DNA of 64,000 bases from Herbaspirillum sp. 3R11 (GCF_004563925.1 NZ_SPNJ01000001.1:1674001-1738000); one strand, 5' to 3'. Counted from the first letter of the stretch, positions 31,701 through 42,848 are shown. Notes: generated from the letters alone by a model not told the origin. Made by a program: numbers and translations.

Positions 31701-32318
31701 TTCGAGGTTGGCGTTGAGCTCGCGCAGGATGTCTTCCAGGCGGGTCAGGTTTTCGCGCGTGTCGTGCAGGCGGTTTTCGGTTTCGCGACGGCGTTCCTTG
31801 TACTTCGACACGCCGGCGGCTTCTTCGAGGAAGATGCGCAGTTCTTCGGGACGCGCTTCGATGATGCGCGAAATCATGCCCTGGCCGATGATCGCGTAAG
31901 CGCGCGGGCCGAGGCCGGTGCCGAGGAAGATGTCCTGGATGTCGCGGCGGCGCACCGCCTGGTTGTTGATGTAGTACGACGAGGTGCCATCGCGCGTGAG
32001 GGTGCGCTTGACGGCGATTTCGGCGTATTGGCCCCACTGGCCCGCAGCCTTGCCCATGGCATTGTCGAACACCAGTTCGACGGAAGCGCGCCCGGCCGGC
32101 TTGCGGTTGGTGGAGCCGTTGAAAATGACGTCCTGCATGGACTCGCCGCGCAGTTCGGAGGCTTTGGATTCGCCCAGCACCCAGCGCACGGCGTCAATGA
32201 TGTTGGACTTGCCGCAACCGTTGGGGCCCACCACGCCCACCAGCTGTCCCGGCACCTGGAAATTCATCGGATCGACGAAAGACTTGAATCCTGACAATTT
32301 AATGGAATTTAAGCGCAC
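28791..32318 (-). CDS. smc: Chromosome segregation protein SMC
   Basis: SMC is the ATPase core of the condensin-like complex (with ScpA and ScpB) that organises and resolves sister chromosomes. The GTG start at 32318 gives 1175 residues starting (M)RLNSIKLSGFKSFVDP, the usual N-terminus. An ATG 51 bases upstream would add 17 residues not seen in the family. Walker A is GPNGCGKSNIIDAV near residue 31. Two long coiled coils (about 170-500 and 660-1010) flank a hinge around 510-650. The C-terminal head has the signature LLSGGEKALTATAL and Walker B FCLLDEVDAPLDDAN. Length is typical. Confidence 0.96.
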   Translation of the reverse strand: MRLNSIKLSGFKSFVDPMNFQVPGQLVGVVGPNGCGKSNIIDAVRWVLGESKASELRGESMQDVIFNGSTNRKPAGRASVELVFDNAMGKAAGQWGQYAEIAVKRTLTRDGTSSYYINNQAVRRRDIQDIFLGTGLGPRAYAIIGQGMISRIIEARPEELRIFLEEAAGVSKYKERRRETENRLHDTRENLTRLEDILRELNANLEKLEAQAAVAKKFNDLTGDQEEKQKLLWLLRKNEAKAEQEKYFRDIERAQIDLEEQTAKLRHVETELEHMRQAHYGAGDRLHTAQGHLYQTNSEIGSLEAQIKFVIESRNRLQSQLNSLTAQRDQWQRQGTQHQDDLAEAEIQLEEQGMRVEQAQQAVQDGNDKVPTLEQAWREAQLKTTESRGKIMQIQQQIELESAHQRNASNILSGLAVRRERLAQEKSGLNMPDDAHLSNLKLQLEEKQASLEEASMYLEEAQEQQPKLEEERRTAQELVSKETSDLAQLEARQSALKQLQESVQTQGKVQPWLEKHELANLPRLWQKLHIDAGWETSLESVLRERMSALEVSNLDWAKAFFNDAPPAKLALFAPNPTAAPVEPAPNGLKPFINLLQLNDPGLRALMQDWLHNVFIADDTASAFVDRSKLPAGAFFVTKQGHVVSQSSVRFYASDSEQDGMLARQQEIENLTKQQRAQYMLAEEAKSRAVRADAAMTGATQRLQELRQRVAGLTQAVHSLQIEVMKLSEVQERFNQRSTQIVADLAEIEMQEVEQQQIKAESEAKFEQLDIELAELQESHENGQTDYLSKEQQLNDARLRLRELERAAQEAEFSEKSQRNKIDELKRSIATALEQAAQLFASMQQGSLELESLDDQAAQAGLQSLLDKRTDQERALADARHELDQLSQQLRHHEEARLQAERSLQPQRDRITELQLKEQAARLNQEQFTEALANTQADEAALAEKLTDDMRPSYLQGEVTRLTNAIAALGAVNLAALDELATASERKNFLDAQYADLNEAITTLQDAIHKIDIETRGLLQDTFDKVNGHFAELFPILFGGGQAKLTMTGDEILDSGVQVMAQPPGKKNATIHLLSGGEKALTATALVFSMFQLNPAPFCLLDEVDAPLDDANTERFCNMVKRMSSNTQFLFISHNKIAMEMANQLIGVTMQEQGVSRIVAVDMEAAANFTSEVQAA

Positions 32319-32532
32319 GTTATCTACAATTTCACAGAGTTTGACGGAGGCAGGCAAATTTGCCCGCAATAGCCCGGTATCATAACATTCCGAGAGGGAA
32401 AACCGCTCAATTCACGGCTTGCAAGACGAATCGCCGCTGCCGCAACGAGCCCGCCAAAACGAACGGCTTGCCCGATCGCTCGGACAAGCCGTTGCAGCCT
32501 TAACTCAAGCGCGAACGCAAGCCCGCGCGTCC

Positions 32533-34290
32533 TTAAAAAGTTTCCCAGTCGCCGTCGTTGACCGGAGGTGAAGCGGAAGAGGACTTGGCAGGAGCTGGTT
32601 TCGATGCCGCCGGGACGCGCGCGACTGCGGCCGAGGCCTTGCGCGGCGTAGTCGCCGGTGCAGGTGCAGGCGCAGCCTTCGGAGCGACCCGGGGTGCAAT
32701 CGCGGCGGCGCGAACAACCGGCGCAGCGGCAACAGCCGAAACGCCTTCCGCCTGGAAGAACGCCACCGCATCCTTCAACCTGCGCGCCTGCTCTTCCAGC
32801 GAACCGGCCGCCGCTGCGGCCTGCTCCACCAACGCGGCGTTCTGCTGCGTGGCCTGGTCCATTTGCGTGATCGCCAGATTGACCTGGCCGATACCGCTGC
32901 TCTGCTCTTCGGTGGCCGAGGAGATTTCGCCCATGATGTCGGTGACACGCTGCACCGCATTGACCACTTCGCCCATGGTCTGACCGGCGCGTTGCACCAG
33001 TTCCGAACCGCTGCCGACGCGTGTGACGGAGTCATCAATCAACTGCTTGATTTCCTTGGCGGCCTGCGCGCTGCGTTGCGCCAAGCTGCGCACTTCGGAG
33101 GCGACCACCGCGAAGCCGCGGCCCTGCTCGCCGGCGCGCGCGGCTTCCACCGCCGCATTCAAGGCAAGAATATTGGTCTGGAATGCAATGCCGTCGATCA
33201 CGCCGATGATGTCCGCGATTTTGCGCGAGCTTTCCGTGATGCCTTGCATGGTGTCGACCACTTGTCCCACCACGTCGCCGCCGCGACGCGCGATGTCGGA
33301 TGCGGTGTTGGCCAACTGGCCGGCCTGGCGCGCGTTGTCGGCGTTCTGCTTCACGGTCGAGGTGAGTTCTTCCATGCTCGACGCCGTCTCTTCCAGCGAC
33401 GCCGCCTGCTGCTCGGTGCGTGACGACAGATCCATGTTCCCCGCTGCAATTTCCTTGGCGCCGGTGTCGATGGAGTCGGTGCCGGCGCGGATGCCGCTGA
33501 TCACCGATGACAGGCGTTCGCGCATCACACTCATTTCATACAGCAGGCTGGTCTTGTCTCCCGCCCGGGTCTGGATCGCCATGGTCAGGTCGCCGGATGC
33601 AATACGCGAGGCCACCCCGACTGCATACGCCGGTTCGCCGCCGAGACTGCGTGTGATGTTGCGGATGATCGCCAACATCATCGCCGACACCACGACGCCG
33701 ATCACGATCAGGATGCCGGCCAGTTTCAGCAGGTTCTTGTAGAAATCGCTTTCAACGTCGTTGAGGAACACGCCCGACACCAGCAGCCAGTCCCACGGCT
33801 GGTAATAGATCAGGTAGCTGACTTTCTGCGTGCGGTTGGTGTCGTCGGCGCCCGGCAGGCGTCCCATGTAGTTGACGTAACCGCGCTGCTGCGCCTTGCC
33901 GACCTTGACCATGTCGACGTAGTAGAGCTTGCCGTCGCTGTCCTTGCGGTCGCCGACATTCTTGCCGACCACGCTCTTGTTGGTCGGGTGCATCAGCACC
34001 ACCGGCTTGGAATCGAAGACAAAGATGTAGTTGTCGTTGTCGTAACGCATGGCGGCGATGCGTTCCAGCGCCTGTTTCTGAGCGTCGGCCAGAGGGGTCT
34101 TGCCGGTCGCGACTTCGGCAGCGTAACTCTTGAGGATGCCTTCGGCGGTTTCGACCACGCGCTTGAGTCCGGCTTCGCGTTCGTTGATCATGTTTTGCCG
34201 GGTGTTGAGCGCCGACCACGCCGCCAGCACCAGCAGGCCGATCCACATGACGACCAGCGCCAGCAGCAGTTTCGACTTCAATGTTTTCAT
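32533..34290 (-). CDS. Methyl-accepting chemotaxis protein with a single Cache domain
   Basis: This is an inner-membrane chemoreceptor that would control CheA. The ATG at 34290 (GGAG upstream) gives 585 residues. Membrane segment 1 is about 7-29. A periplasmic sCache_2-type sensor domain follows (about 30-185, with [24 protein letters not shown]), then membrane segment 2 (about 190-212), HAMP, and the signalling domain. The hairpin tip reads [17 protein letters not shown] after [34 protein letters not shown] (split here as [20 protein letters not shown]). A flexible Ala/Pro-rich tail ends in DWETF, the xWETF tether used by CheR and CheB. It lies beside a Liv-type binding protein gene, which may hint at an amino-acid-related ligand. 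Confidence 0.93.
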   Translation of the reverse strand: MKTLKSKLLLALVVMWIGLLVLAAWSALNTRQNMINEREAGLKRVVETAEGILKSYAAEVATGKTPLADAQKQALERIAAMRYDNDNYIFVFDSKPVVLMHPTNKSVVGKNVGDRKDSDGKLYYVDMVKVGKAQQRGYVNYMGRLPGADDTNRTQKVSYLIYYQPWDWLLVSGVFLNDVESDFYKNLLKLAGILIVIGVVVSAMMLAIIRNITRSLGGEPAYAVGVASRIASGDLTMAIQTRAGDKTSLLYEMSVMRERLSSVISGIRAGTDSIDTGAKEIAAGNMDLSSRTEQQAASLEETASSMEELTSTVKQNADNARQAGQLANTASDIARRGGDVVGQVVDTMQGITESSRKIADIIGVIDGIAFQTNILALNAAVEAARAGEQGRGFAVVASEVRSLAQRSAQAAKEIKQLIDDSVTRVGSGSELVQRAGQTMGEVVNAVQRVTDIMGEISSATEEQSSGIGQVNLAITQMDQATQQNAALVEQAAAAAGSLEEQARRLKDAVAFFQAEGVSAVAAAPVVRAAAIAPRVAPKAAPAPAPATTPRKASAAVARVPAASKPAPAKSSSASPPVNDGDWETF

Positions 34291-34429
34291 ACTTGCAACT
34301 CCGTTCGTTCCAGATGGGGGAGATTTATTCTTGATCGCGAACGATAGCTTACTTTGCGGCAAGCAGATCACGTGAACAGCGCGGTTTCCTGCCTGTGTTT
34401 GTTCAATTTGCTGCATTGCCACAACAAGA

Positions 34430-35626
34430 TCAACCGCCAAAGGTCCTGACTACCTGCCACTTGCGCTGCGATATGCGATACAGCGTATAAGGAGGATTAT
34501 TCTGGCTGCCATCGACGGCGAACGAGACCGTCCCCGAGATGCCTTTGTATTGCATGTTATGCAAGGTTTCCACGGCCGCCTTCGGATCGACCGAGTTGTT
34601 CTTGCGCAGCGCCTCGATCAGCATGCCGACAGCATCGTACGAAAACATGGCGTAGGCAGTCAGGGGCGAATCGAATTTCTTGCTATAGGCTTTTTCGAAT
34701 TGCGCATAGCCGGGTCGCGATTCGACCGGCAAACCGTGCAACAGCAAGTGCGTCCCCTCCGGATACGGACCGCTGTCGGGAAACTCCAGATTGACCGCGC
34801 CTCCGCTCAGCAACAGCGTCGAATTCACACCGAGGCGTTGGCAATGCTGAGAGAAGGCGACCGCCTGCGGCCCCACTCCCGTGAAGAACAACAGATCCGC
34901 ACCCTCGCTTTTCACGCGCGACAACACTCCATTGAAGTCGGAAGTCTTGCTGTTGACGGTATCCCGCAACACCACCAGACCACCATCCTGCTTGACCTGA
35001 CGGAGGAACACCTCAGCCAGCGCCGCTCCGAGCGCAGTGCCGTTGTCGATCACAGCAACGCGTTTGGCCTTGAGCATGTCGAGAGAGACCTTGGCCAGAA
35101 GAATTGACGTGATGTCGCTGTGCCCGAGCAACTGGAACGCGGTGCGATAGCCGCCCTGGGTAAATTGCCGACCGGTAGACGTTGGAGACAATTGAGGAAT
35201 GCCTGCGTCGGCATAGATCGGCGCTGCGGCAACGCTGGTGTCCGTCGTATTGTGGCCGATCACGCCGGCTACACCGGAAGCCACGAAGGACTTGGCAGTG
35301 ACCCGCGCGAAATTCACATCGGACTGATCGTCTGCCACCAGCAGTTTGAAGAATACCGGACGGCCGCCGATCTGCAGCTTGCGTTGATTGGCATCGTCCA
35401 CCGCCATCTGTGCGCCATCGCGCGCGCTGTAGCTGAGATTGGACTGCGTTTTTTTGCCCAATCCGCCCGCGAAACCGATCAGTACGGTTTGCCCGGAGCT
35501 TGCCTGAGCATGGGCGGGCAGCACAGGCAAAAGAAACGCGCCCGTACAAGCGGCAAAAAATATCGAAATGACAATGAATGAAACAGACTGCTTTGCGGAC
35601 ATGTGCCGCAAGCAAATGAAATTCAT
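34430..35626 (-). CDS. Liv-type periplasmic substrate-binding protein
   Basis: This 398-residue periplasmic binding protein is of the Peripla_BP_6 (LivK-like) family, which captures branched-chain amino acids, amides or similar ligands for an ABC importer. The ATG at 35626 has AGGGGG six bases upstream. A signal segment (about 16-43, ending AHAQA) precedes the mature start [12 protein letters not shown]. Conserved elements are [52 protein letters not shown] (split as VIGHNTTD and PQLSPTSTG), and [12 protein letters not shown]. No livHMGF genes are nearby, so it is an orphan binding protein. It is 139 bases upstream of the chemoreceptor gene on the same strand, and its product could serve either a distant permease or the receptor. 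Confidence 0.85.
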   Translation of the reverse strand: MNFICLRHMSAKQSVSFIVISIFFAACTGAFLLPVLPAHAQASSGQTVLIGFAGGLGKKTQSNLSYSARDGAQMAVDDANQRKLQIGGRPVFFKLLVADDQSDVNFARVTAKSFVASGVAGVIGHNTTDTSVAAAPIYADAGIPQLSPTSTGRQFTQGGYRTAFQLLGHSDITSILLAKVSLDMLKAKRVAVIDNGTALGAALAEVFLRQVKQDGGLVVLRDTVNSKTSDFNGVLSRVKSEGADLLFFTGVGPQAVAFSQHCQRLGVNSTLLLSGGAVNLEFPDSGPYPEGTHLLLHGLPVESRPGYAQFEKAYSKKFDSPLTAYAMFSYDAVGMLIEALRKNNSVDPKAAVETLHNMQYKGISGTVSFAVDGSQNNPPYTLYRISQRKWQVVRTFGG

Positions 35627-35785
35627 GGCGCCCCCTGATTCCCGCAATCGCCGACATGCCGTACGACAACCCGCTGTGTGGTTTTTGTCGCGCCTTCATC
35701 ATGTGCACTTTACGCCGGCTTGTCAAAACACGCCGCCGGAATGTTGCTTCAGCCGCCCGGAGCGCATCATCCGGGCAACAATCAG

Positions 35786-35791
35786 TATAAT
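35786..35791 (+). promoter_or_regulatory. -10 element (TATAAT) upstream of dapC
   Basis: A perfect TATAAT lies 44 bases upstream of the GTG start of dapC. No good -35 was seen at 16-18 bases. Its presence argues against the alternative in-frame ATG at 35790, which would overlap the -10 element. Confidence 0.45.
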
Positions 35792-35834
35792 GTCGCCCTA
35801 TCCCACCCTTGCTACGCGCCTTCGTGCATCCATT

Positions 35835-37043
35835 GTGAATCCATTACTCGACAAGCTGCAGCCTTACCCGTTCGAAAAACTGAAGAACCTGTTTTCCGAC
35901 GTCACGCCCAACCCCGACTATCGCCACATCAGCCTGGGCATCGGCGAACCGAAGCATCCGACGCCGGCGTTCATCAAGCAGGCCCTGACCGACAACCTGG
36001 CCGGCTTGGCGACCTATCCCACCACGATCGGCTCCGAAGCGCTGCGCAGCGCCATCGCCGGCTGGCTGGAACGTCGCTACGGCTTGCCGAAAATCGATCC
36101 TGCCACCCAGGTGCTGCCGGTCAACGGTTCGCGCGAGGCGCTGTTCTCGCTGACGCAAACCGTGGTCGACCCATCGCAAAAAGATGCGCTGGTGATCTGC
36201 CCGAATCCGTTCTATCAGATCTACGAAGGCTCGGCCTATCTGTCGGGTGCGCAACCCTACTTCGTCAATTCGGATCCGGCGCGCAATTTCGCCCCCGATT
36301 TCAGTCAGGTGCCGGACGATGTCTGGCCACGCGTCAAGCTGCTGTTCCTGTGCTCGCCGGGCAATCCGACCGGCGCAGTGCTGTCGCTCGATGACTGGAA
36401 GAAACTGTTCGAACTCTCCGACCGCTACGGCTTCGTGATCGCCTCGGATGAATGCTATTCGGAAATCTATTTCAAGGCGGAAGCCCCATTGGGCGGCCTC
36501 GAAGCGGCGCACAAGCTGGGCCGCGGCTACGATCGCCTGATCGCCTTCTCGAGCCTGTCGAAGCGCTCCAACGTGCCCGGCATGCGTTCTGGCTTCGTGG
36601 CCGGCGACGCCGCGATCCTGAAGAAATTCCTGCTGTACCGCACCTATCATGGCGGCGCCATGAGCCCATCGATCCAGAACGCCTCGATTGCCGCCTGGAA
36701 CGATGAGACCCACGTGCAGGAAAATCGCGCCAAGTACATCAAGAAATTCAGCCAGGTGACGCCGCTGCTGCAAGAAGTCCTGGACGTGTCCTTGCCAGAC
36801 GCCGGCTTTTACCTGTGGGCCAAGGTCGATAAACTGACCTCGATCAGCGACACGGAATACGCCAAGCGCCTCTATGCCGAATATAATGTCACGGTATTGC
36901 CCGGCAGTTACCTGGCGCGCGAAGCCAACGGCGTCAATCCGGGCCAGCAACGCATCCGCATGGCGCTGGTCGCCGAAGTGGAAGAATGCCTGGAAGCGGC
37001 GCAACGCATTGTCGCTTTCACGCGCAAGCTGGCGGCAGCCTGA
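35835..37043 (+). CDS. dapC: Succinyldiaminopimelate transaminase
   Basis: DapC is the PLP-dependent aminotransferase that converts N-succinyl-2-amino-6-oxopimelate to N-succinyl-LL-diaminopimelate in lysine and peptidoglycan precursor synthesis. The GTG at 35835 gives 402 residues starting (M)NPLLDKLQPYPFEKLK, the family-typical N-terminus. Class I aminotransferase features are visible: CPNPFYQIYEG, CSPGNPTGAV, ASDECYSEIYF and the PLP lysine in FSSLSKRSNVPGMRSGFV. It is directly followed by dapD and, two genes later, dapE, which supports the specific assignment. Longer in-frame starts exist upstream but cross the promoter. Confidence 0.95.
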   Translation: MNPLLDKLQPYPFEKLKNLFSDVTPNPDYRHISLGIGEPKHPTPAFIKQALTDNLAGLATYPTTIGSEALRSAIAGWLERRYGLPKIDPATQVLPVNGSREALFSLTQTVVDPSQKDALVICPNPFYQIYEGSAYLSGAQPYFVNSDPARNFAPDFSQVPDDVWPRVKLLFLCSPGNPTGAVLSLDDWKKLFELSDRYGFVIASDECYSEIYFKAEAPLGGLEAAHKLGRGYDRLIAFSSLSKRSNVPGMRSGFVAGDAAILKKFLLYRTYHGGAMSPSIQNASIAAWNDETHVQENRAKYIKKFSQVTPLLQEVLDVSLPDAGFYLWAKVDKLTSISDTEYAKRLYAEYNVTVLPGSYLAREANGVNPGQQRIRMALVAEVEECLEAAQRIVAFTRKLAAA

Positions 37044-37172
37044 ATCGGCGATTCGCCGCGTCAGGCAAATTAAGCAGATCCACTATCCGACGCGCCGTTT
37101 CATATCCGGTTTTCAGCATTGAAACGCGCCTCGGTTTTTATTCATATTCATTTTCAACCTAGATAAAACAAG

Positions 37173-38009
37173 ATGACCCAATCTATCCAACAAATCATCG
37201 ATCAGGCGTGGGAAGACCGCGCCAGCCTGTCGCCGAAGACCGCACCTGCCGACATCCGTAACGCCGTGGCGGAAGTCATCGCCGGCCTGAACGAAGGCAC
37301 ACTGCGCGTGGCGGATCGCCAAAGCGTCGGCCAATGGCAAGTCAACCAATGGGTCAAGAAAGCCATCCTGCTGTCGTTCCGTCTGGAAGACAACGTCCCG
37401 GTCGGCTCGGGCATTCCCGGCTATCCGCAGTTCTACGACAAGGTCCCGACCAAGTTCGCCAACTACACCGCTGAAGATTTCGCCAAGGGCGGCTTCCGCG
37501 TGGTGCCGCCGGCAGTTGCCCGCCACGGCTCCTTCATCGGCAAGAACGTCGTGCTGATGCCTTCCTACGTCAACATCGGCGCTTACGTCGATGAAGGCGC
37601 GATGGTCGACACCTGGGCCACGGTCGGTTCCGCTGCGCAAATCGGCAAGAACGTCCACCTGTCCGGTGGCGTCGGCATCGGCGGCGTGCTCGAGCCTGTG
37701 CAAGCCGGTCCGGTCATCATCGAAGACAACTGCTTCATCGGCGCCCGTTCGGAAGTCGTCGAAGGCGTGATCATCGAAGAAAATTCGGTGCTGTCGATGG
37801 GCGTCTACATCGGCCAGTCGACCAAGATCTACGATCGCGAAACCGGCGAAGTGCATTACGGCCGCGTGCCTGCCGGCTCCGTCGTGGTGCCGGGCAACCT
37901 GCCGTCGAAGGATGGCAAGTACAGCCTGTACGCTGCGATTATCGTCAAGAAGGTCGATGCACAAACACGTTCGAAGACCTCGATCAACGAACTGCTGCGC
38001 GGCGCTTAA
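37173..38009 (+). CDS. dapD: Tetrahydrodipicolinate N-succinyltransferase
   Basis: DapD transfers succinyl from succinyl-CoA to tetrahydrodipicolinate, the first step of the succinylase branch of diaminopimelate synthesis. The 278-residue product has an N-terminal helical domain and a central left-handed beta-helix built of hexapeptide repeats ([22 protein letters not shown] and following turns). The catalytic region [22 protein letters not shown] and the loop [17 protein letters not shown] are present. Length matches the family. It follows dapC by 129 bases and is followed by two hairpins before the ArsC-like gene. Confidence 0.97.
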   Translation: MTQSIQQIIDQAWEDRASLSPKTAPADIRNAVAEVIAGLNEGTLRVADRQSVGQWQVNQWVKKAILLSFRLEDNVPVGSGIPGYPQFYDKVPTKFANYTAEDFAKGGFRVVPPAVARHGSFIGKNVVLMPSYVNIGAYVDEGAMVDTWATVGSAAQIGKNVHLSGGVGIGGVLEPVQAGPVIIEDNCFIGARSEVVEGVIIEENSVLSMGVYIGQSTKIYDRETGEVHYGRVPAGSVVVPGNLPSKDGKYSLYAAIIVKKVDAQTRSKTSINELLRGA

Positions 38010-38027
38010 TCAGCATCGCAGCACCAT

Positions 38028-38111
38028 GAATTGCCGGCGCGTGCCGGCAATTCTGTTTGCAGCAAACCAAGAGATATGGCCGGCATGCATGACGCCGGCC
38101 TTCACTTTTTG
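38028..38111 (+). terminator. Two tandem hairpins after dapD
   Basis: The first is a perfect 11-bp stem (38028-38038 with 38043-38053) with a four-base loop but a weak T run. The second is a 7-bp GC stem (38078-38084 with 38094-38100) followed by TTCACTTTTT. Together they may stop or attenuate transcription from dapCD into the downstream genes. Confidence 0.55.
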
Positions 38112-38131
38112 TAAAACAGGATGTTGATTTC

Positions 38132-38494
38132 ATGAGCAAGCAAGTCACTCTCTACGGCATTCCCAACTGCGACACCGTGAAGAAGGCGCGCACCTGGCTC
38201 GATGCCAACGGCGTCGCGTACACCTTCCACGATTTCAAGAAGGCAGGACTGGATGCCGGTCTGGTGAAAACCTGGCTCAAGGACATTCCCTGGGACACAC
38301 TGGTCAATCGCAAAGGCACAACCTGGCGCGGCCTGTCCGACGAACGCAAGGCGAGCATCACCGACAACGCCAGCGCCACGGCGCTGATCGTGGAGCTGCC
38401 GTCCATCGTCAAGCGGCCGGTGCTGCAGACCAGTGAGGCGCCTGCGCAGGTCGGTTTTACCGCAGACCTTTATCAACAGATTTTCAAGAACTGA
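38132..38494 (+). CDS. ArsC/Spx-family thioredoxin-fold protein (YffB-like)
   Basis: This 120-residue cytosolic protein of the ArsC/Spx family has the N-terminal motif YGIPNCDTVKKARTWL, with a single conserved Cys near residue 14, and the C-terminal ELPSIVKRPVLQT segment that contains the conserved Arg-Pro. Genuine arsenate reductases carry extra Cys residues not seen here. YffB-type proteins are commonly encoded just before dapE, as in E. coli, and this context matches (dapE starts 16 bases later). Function in this subfamily is uncertain. A glutathione-dependent thiol role has been suggested for YffB. Confidence 0.85.
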   Translation: MSKQVTLYGIPNCDTVKKARTWLDANGVAYTFHDFKKAGLDAGLVKTWLKDIPWDTLVNRKGTTWRGLSDERKASITDNASATALIVELPSIVKRPVLQTSEAPAQVGFTADLYQQIFKN

Positions 38495-39637
<1,143 letters not shown>

Positions 39638-39697
39638 TCCGCAGCGGATCCTGCCAGCCAAGCCCTATTCACTATGTACAGACCGAGAATATCGATC

Positions 39698-40591
39698 ATG
39701 ACGCCAAACAATTTCGCCACCGTGCGCGATATCCTGCGCTACGCCATCACCCGCTTCAATACCGAGAAGCTGTTCTTCGGCCACGGCACCAACAACGCCT
39801 TCGATGAAGCCGCCTATCTGATCCTGCACACGTTGAAACTGCCGCTGGACCAGCTCGAGCCTTTTCTCGATGCACGCCTGCTGCAAGGCGAAATCGACAA
39901 TCTGTTGCGCGTGATCATGCGCCGCACCGAAGACCGCGTGCCGGCCGCCTACATCACCAACGAAGCCTGGCTCGGTGGCTATCGATTCTTCGTCGATGAA
40001 CGCGTGATCGTGCCGCGTTCATTCATTGCCGAACTGATTCCCGAACATTTCTCGCCGTGGGTGCAGGACCCGGCGCAAGTCGAGAACATCCTCGACCTGT
40101 GCACCGGTTCCGGCTGCCTGCCCATCCTGATGGCAGATGCCTTCCCGCAGGCGCGCGTGGAAGCCGTCGACATTTCGCCGGAAGCGCTGCAAGTGGCGCG
40201 CCGCAACGTCGACGACTACGAGCTGGGCGATCGCATCAACCTGGTGGAATCCGACCTGTACACCAAACTGCCGGCTCGCAAGTACGATCTGATCATCAGC
40301 AATCCGCCGTACGTCAATTCGGATTCGATGAGCAAGTTGCCGCAGGAATACCTGCAGGAACCGCAAATCGCGCTGGCCGGCGGCAAGGACGGCATGGACC
40401 TGGTGCGCAAGATCGTCAAGGGCGCAGCCCAGCGCCTGACGCCGAACGGCGTGCTGATCGTCGAGATCGGCAACGAACGCGCCTACGCCGAAGCCGCCTT
40501 CCCCGACCTGGAACTGACCTGGGTCACGACCAGCGCCGGCGACGACATGGTGTTCCTGGTGACGGCTGATCAATTGCAGCACCTGGCCTGA
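39698..40591 (+). CDS. prmB: 50S ribosomal protein L3 N5-glutamine methyltransferase
   Basis: PrmB methylates a glutamine in ribosomal protein uL3 using S-adenosylmethionine. The chosen ATG at 39698 gives 297 residues starting MTPNNFATVRDILRYAITRFN, typical for the family. An ATG eight codons upstream is possible. Key motifs are LDLCTGSGCLPILMA for SAM binding and the catalytic ISNPPYVNSD (NPPY). The N-terminal helical domain has FGHGTNNAFDEAAYLIL, which separates PrmB from PrmC. It follows dapE by 60 bases and precedes an ABC-F gene. Confidence 0.93.
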   Translation: MTPNNFATVRDILRYAITRFNTEKLFFGHGTNNAFDEAAYLILHTLKLPLDQLEPFLDARLLQGEIDNLLRVIMRRTEDRVPAAYITNEAWLGGYRFFVDERVIVPRSFIAELIPEHFSPWVQDPAQVENILDLCTGSGCLPILMADAFPQARVEAVDISPEALQVARRNVDDYELGDRINLVESDLYTKLPARKYDLIISNPPYVNSDSMSKLPQEYLQEPQIALAGGKDGMDLVRKIVKGAAQRLTPNGVLIVEIGNERAYAEAAFPDLELTWVTTSAGDDMVFLVTADQLQHLA

Positions 40592-40667
40592 TTTTTTGCG
40601 TCGCTTCCAAGTTTCGCCTTTCAGTTTCGTTTCCACCTGATTTTTATTCTTTGATTGCAGTTTCCCG

Positions 40668-42683
40668 ATGATTCGTTTTCAGCAAGTTACCCTGGCCCGC
40701 GGCGTTAAACCCTTGCTGGAGAATGTCGATGTCACCCTCAACCCGGGCGACAAGATCGGTCTTATCGGCGCCAACGGCGCCGGCAAATCCAGCCTGTTCG
40801 CCATGCTGCGCGGCGAACTGCATGCCGACCAGGGCAACATCGACTATCCGACCAAATGGCGCGTCGCCTATGTCGCCCAGGAAACCCCGGCGCTCGACCG
40901 CGCGGCGGTGGAATACGCGATCGACGGCGACGTCACCTTGCGCCGCCTGGAAGCCCAGTTGGCTGCCGCTGAAGCCGAACCGGAAAGCGCCGAAAACGGC
41001 ATCCGCATCGGTGAACTGTATGGCGCCCTGGCCGACGCCGATGTCTACACGGTGCGTTCGCGCGCCGAGCAACTGCTGCTGGGCCTGGGCTTCACGCTGG
41101 AACAGATGGAACGCCCGGTCGCGAGTTTCTCCGGCGGCTGGCGCATGCGCCTGAATCTGGCGCAGGCGCTGATGTGTCCATCCGATCTGCTGCTGCTCGA
41201 TGAACCGACCAATCACTTGGATCTGGACGCCATCATCTGGCTGGAAGACTGGCTCAAGCGCTATGCCGGCACGCTGATCATCATTTCCCATGATCGCGAT
41301 TTCCTCGACGGCGTGGTCAACGTGATCGTGCATATCGACGAGCGCAAGCTGAAACGCTATTCCGGCAACTACTCCGCCTTCGAACGCCAACGCGCCGCCC
41401 AGCTCGAACTGGCGGCCGGCATGATCGAGAAACAGATGCGTCAACGCGCCCATTTGCACTCCTTCATTGATCGCTTCAAGGCGAAAGCAAGCAAGGCCAG
41501 ACAGGCCCAAAGCCGCATGAAGGCCCTGGCGAAGATGGAAGAACTGGCGCCCCTGCGCGCCGCCGCCGAGTTTTCATTTGAATTCCGCGAGCCGCTGTCG
41601 GCGCCGAATCCATTGCTGGTCATGGAAAAGGTCAACGCCGGCTATCGCAGCGAAGATCCGGAAACCTACGAAATCTCCGAAAAGGTCATCGTCGGCGGCA
41701 TCGATTTTTCACTGCAGACCGGCCAGCGCATCGGCCTGCTCGGCGTCAACGGCGCCGGTAAATCGACGCTGATCAAAACCATCGCCAATGAACTGGACCC
41801 GATCGCCGGCACCGCCCAGTTCGGCAAGGGCCTGGTGATCGGCTACTTCGCCCAGCATCAGGTCGAAATGCTGCGTCACGACGAATCGCCTCTGTGGCAT
41901 CTGGCGCGCATCGCGCCGGATGTGCGCGAGCAAGAGCTGCGCAACTTCCTCGGCAGCTTCAACTTCAACGGCGTCATGGCGTCGTCGAGCATCGCGCCGT
42001 TTTCCGGCGGCGAAAAGGCGCGTCTGGCGCTGGCGCTGATCGTCTGGCAACGCCCCAACCTGCTGCTGCTCGATGAACCGACCAACCATCTGGACCTGGA
42101 AACCCGCGAAGCGCTGACCATGGCGTTGGCGCAGTTCGAAGGCACACTGGTCCTGGTATCCCATGATCGCCATCTGCTGCGCGCCACCACCGACCAGTTC
42201 CTGATCGTCGCCGACGGCAAGCTGCAACCGTTCGACGGCGACCTGGACGATTACCGCGACTGGCTGTTCAAGACCAAGCTGGCCGCCAAGAACAGCGCGA
42301 CGGAAGCCGCGCAAGCTGCTGCCGCCAAGCCGAAGGCCGAACCCAAGATCGTGCAGAAAGCGCCGGAACCGGTTGCGGCTGAAGCCGCCGTCGGCGACCG
42401 TCGCGAGCAAAAGCGTCTGGACGCCGGAGAACGCCAGCGCCTGGCCGGTCTGAAAAAGCCGATCGAATCGCGCATCAAGCGTCTGGAAGAACAGATCGCC
42501 AAATGCAATGAAAAGAAGGCCGTCATCGATGCCCGCCTGGCTGCACCGGATATCTACGACGCCGCCAACAAGGAAGAACTGAAGAAGCTGATCGCCGACC
42601 AGGCTTATTGCACCAAGGAACTGGAGCAACTGGAAGAAGACTGGCTGGGTCAGCAGGAAGCGCTGGAACAGCTGGTCGCCTGA
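40668..42683 (+). CDS. ABC-F family ATPase, YheS-like
   Basis: This is a soluble twin-ATPase ABC-F protein of the class that acts on ribosomes rather than in transport. The 671-residue product starts MIRFQQVTLARGVKPLLENV. ATPase 1 has Walker A GANGAGKSS, signature SGGWRMRL and Walker B LLLLDEPTNHLDLDA. A Lys/Ala-rich interdomain linker (about 245-290) follows, then ATPase 2 with GVNGAGKST, SGGEKARL and LLLDEPTNHLDLET. A charged coiled-coil tail covers about 560-671. The start and the QETPALDRAAVEYAIDGD segment are like E. coli YheS. It is not the missing ATPase of the downstream importer, since it lacks that architecture. Confidence 0.92.
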   Translation: MIRFQQVTLARGVKPLLENVDVTLNPGDKIGLIGANGAGKSSLFAMLRGELHADQGNIDYPTKWRVAYVAQETPALDRAAVEYAIDGDVTLRRLEAQLAAAEAEPESAENGIRIGELYGALADADVYTVRSRAEQLLLGLGFTLEQMERPVASFSGGWRMRLNLAQALMCPSDLLLLDEPTNHLDLDAIIWLEDWLKRYAGTLIIISHDRDFLDGVVNVIVHIDERKLKRYSGNYSAFERQRAAQLELAAGMIEKQMRQRAHLHSFIDRFKAKASKARQAQSRMKALAKMEELAPLRAAAEFSFEFREPLSAPNPLLVMEKVNAGYRSEDPETYEISEKVIVGGIDFSLQTGQRIGLLGVNGAGKSTLIKTIANELDPIAGTAQFGKGLVIGYFAQHQVEMLRHDESPLWHLARIAPDVREQELRNFLGSFNFNGVMASSSIAPFSGGEKARLALALIVWQRPNLLLLDEPTNHLDLETREALTMALAQFEGTLVLVSHDRHLLRATTDQFLIVADGKLQPFDGDLDDYRDWLFKTKLAAKNSATEAAQAAAAKPKAEPKIVQKAPEPVAAEAAVGDRREQKRLDAGERQRLAGLKKPIESRIKRLEEQIAKCNEKKAVIDARLAAPDIYDAANKEELKKLIADQAYCTKELEQLEEDWLGQQEALEQLVA

Positions 42684-42848
42684 GGGGACCACTGAAGGCC
42701 TGGATAAGCGCGACGCCAGATCGTCTTTTATCCAGCCTCCCCATATAAACTTCTTACGTAGATGTCTTTGGTCTAAGATTGAAAAACGATTAAGCTGCTC
42801 GCATATCGGGTTTCCACCGATCAATACAGAACATCAAAAGGAACAGAC

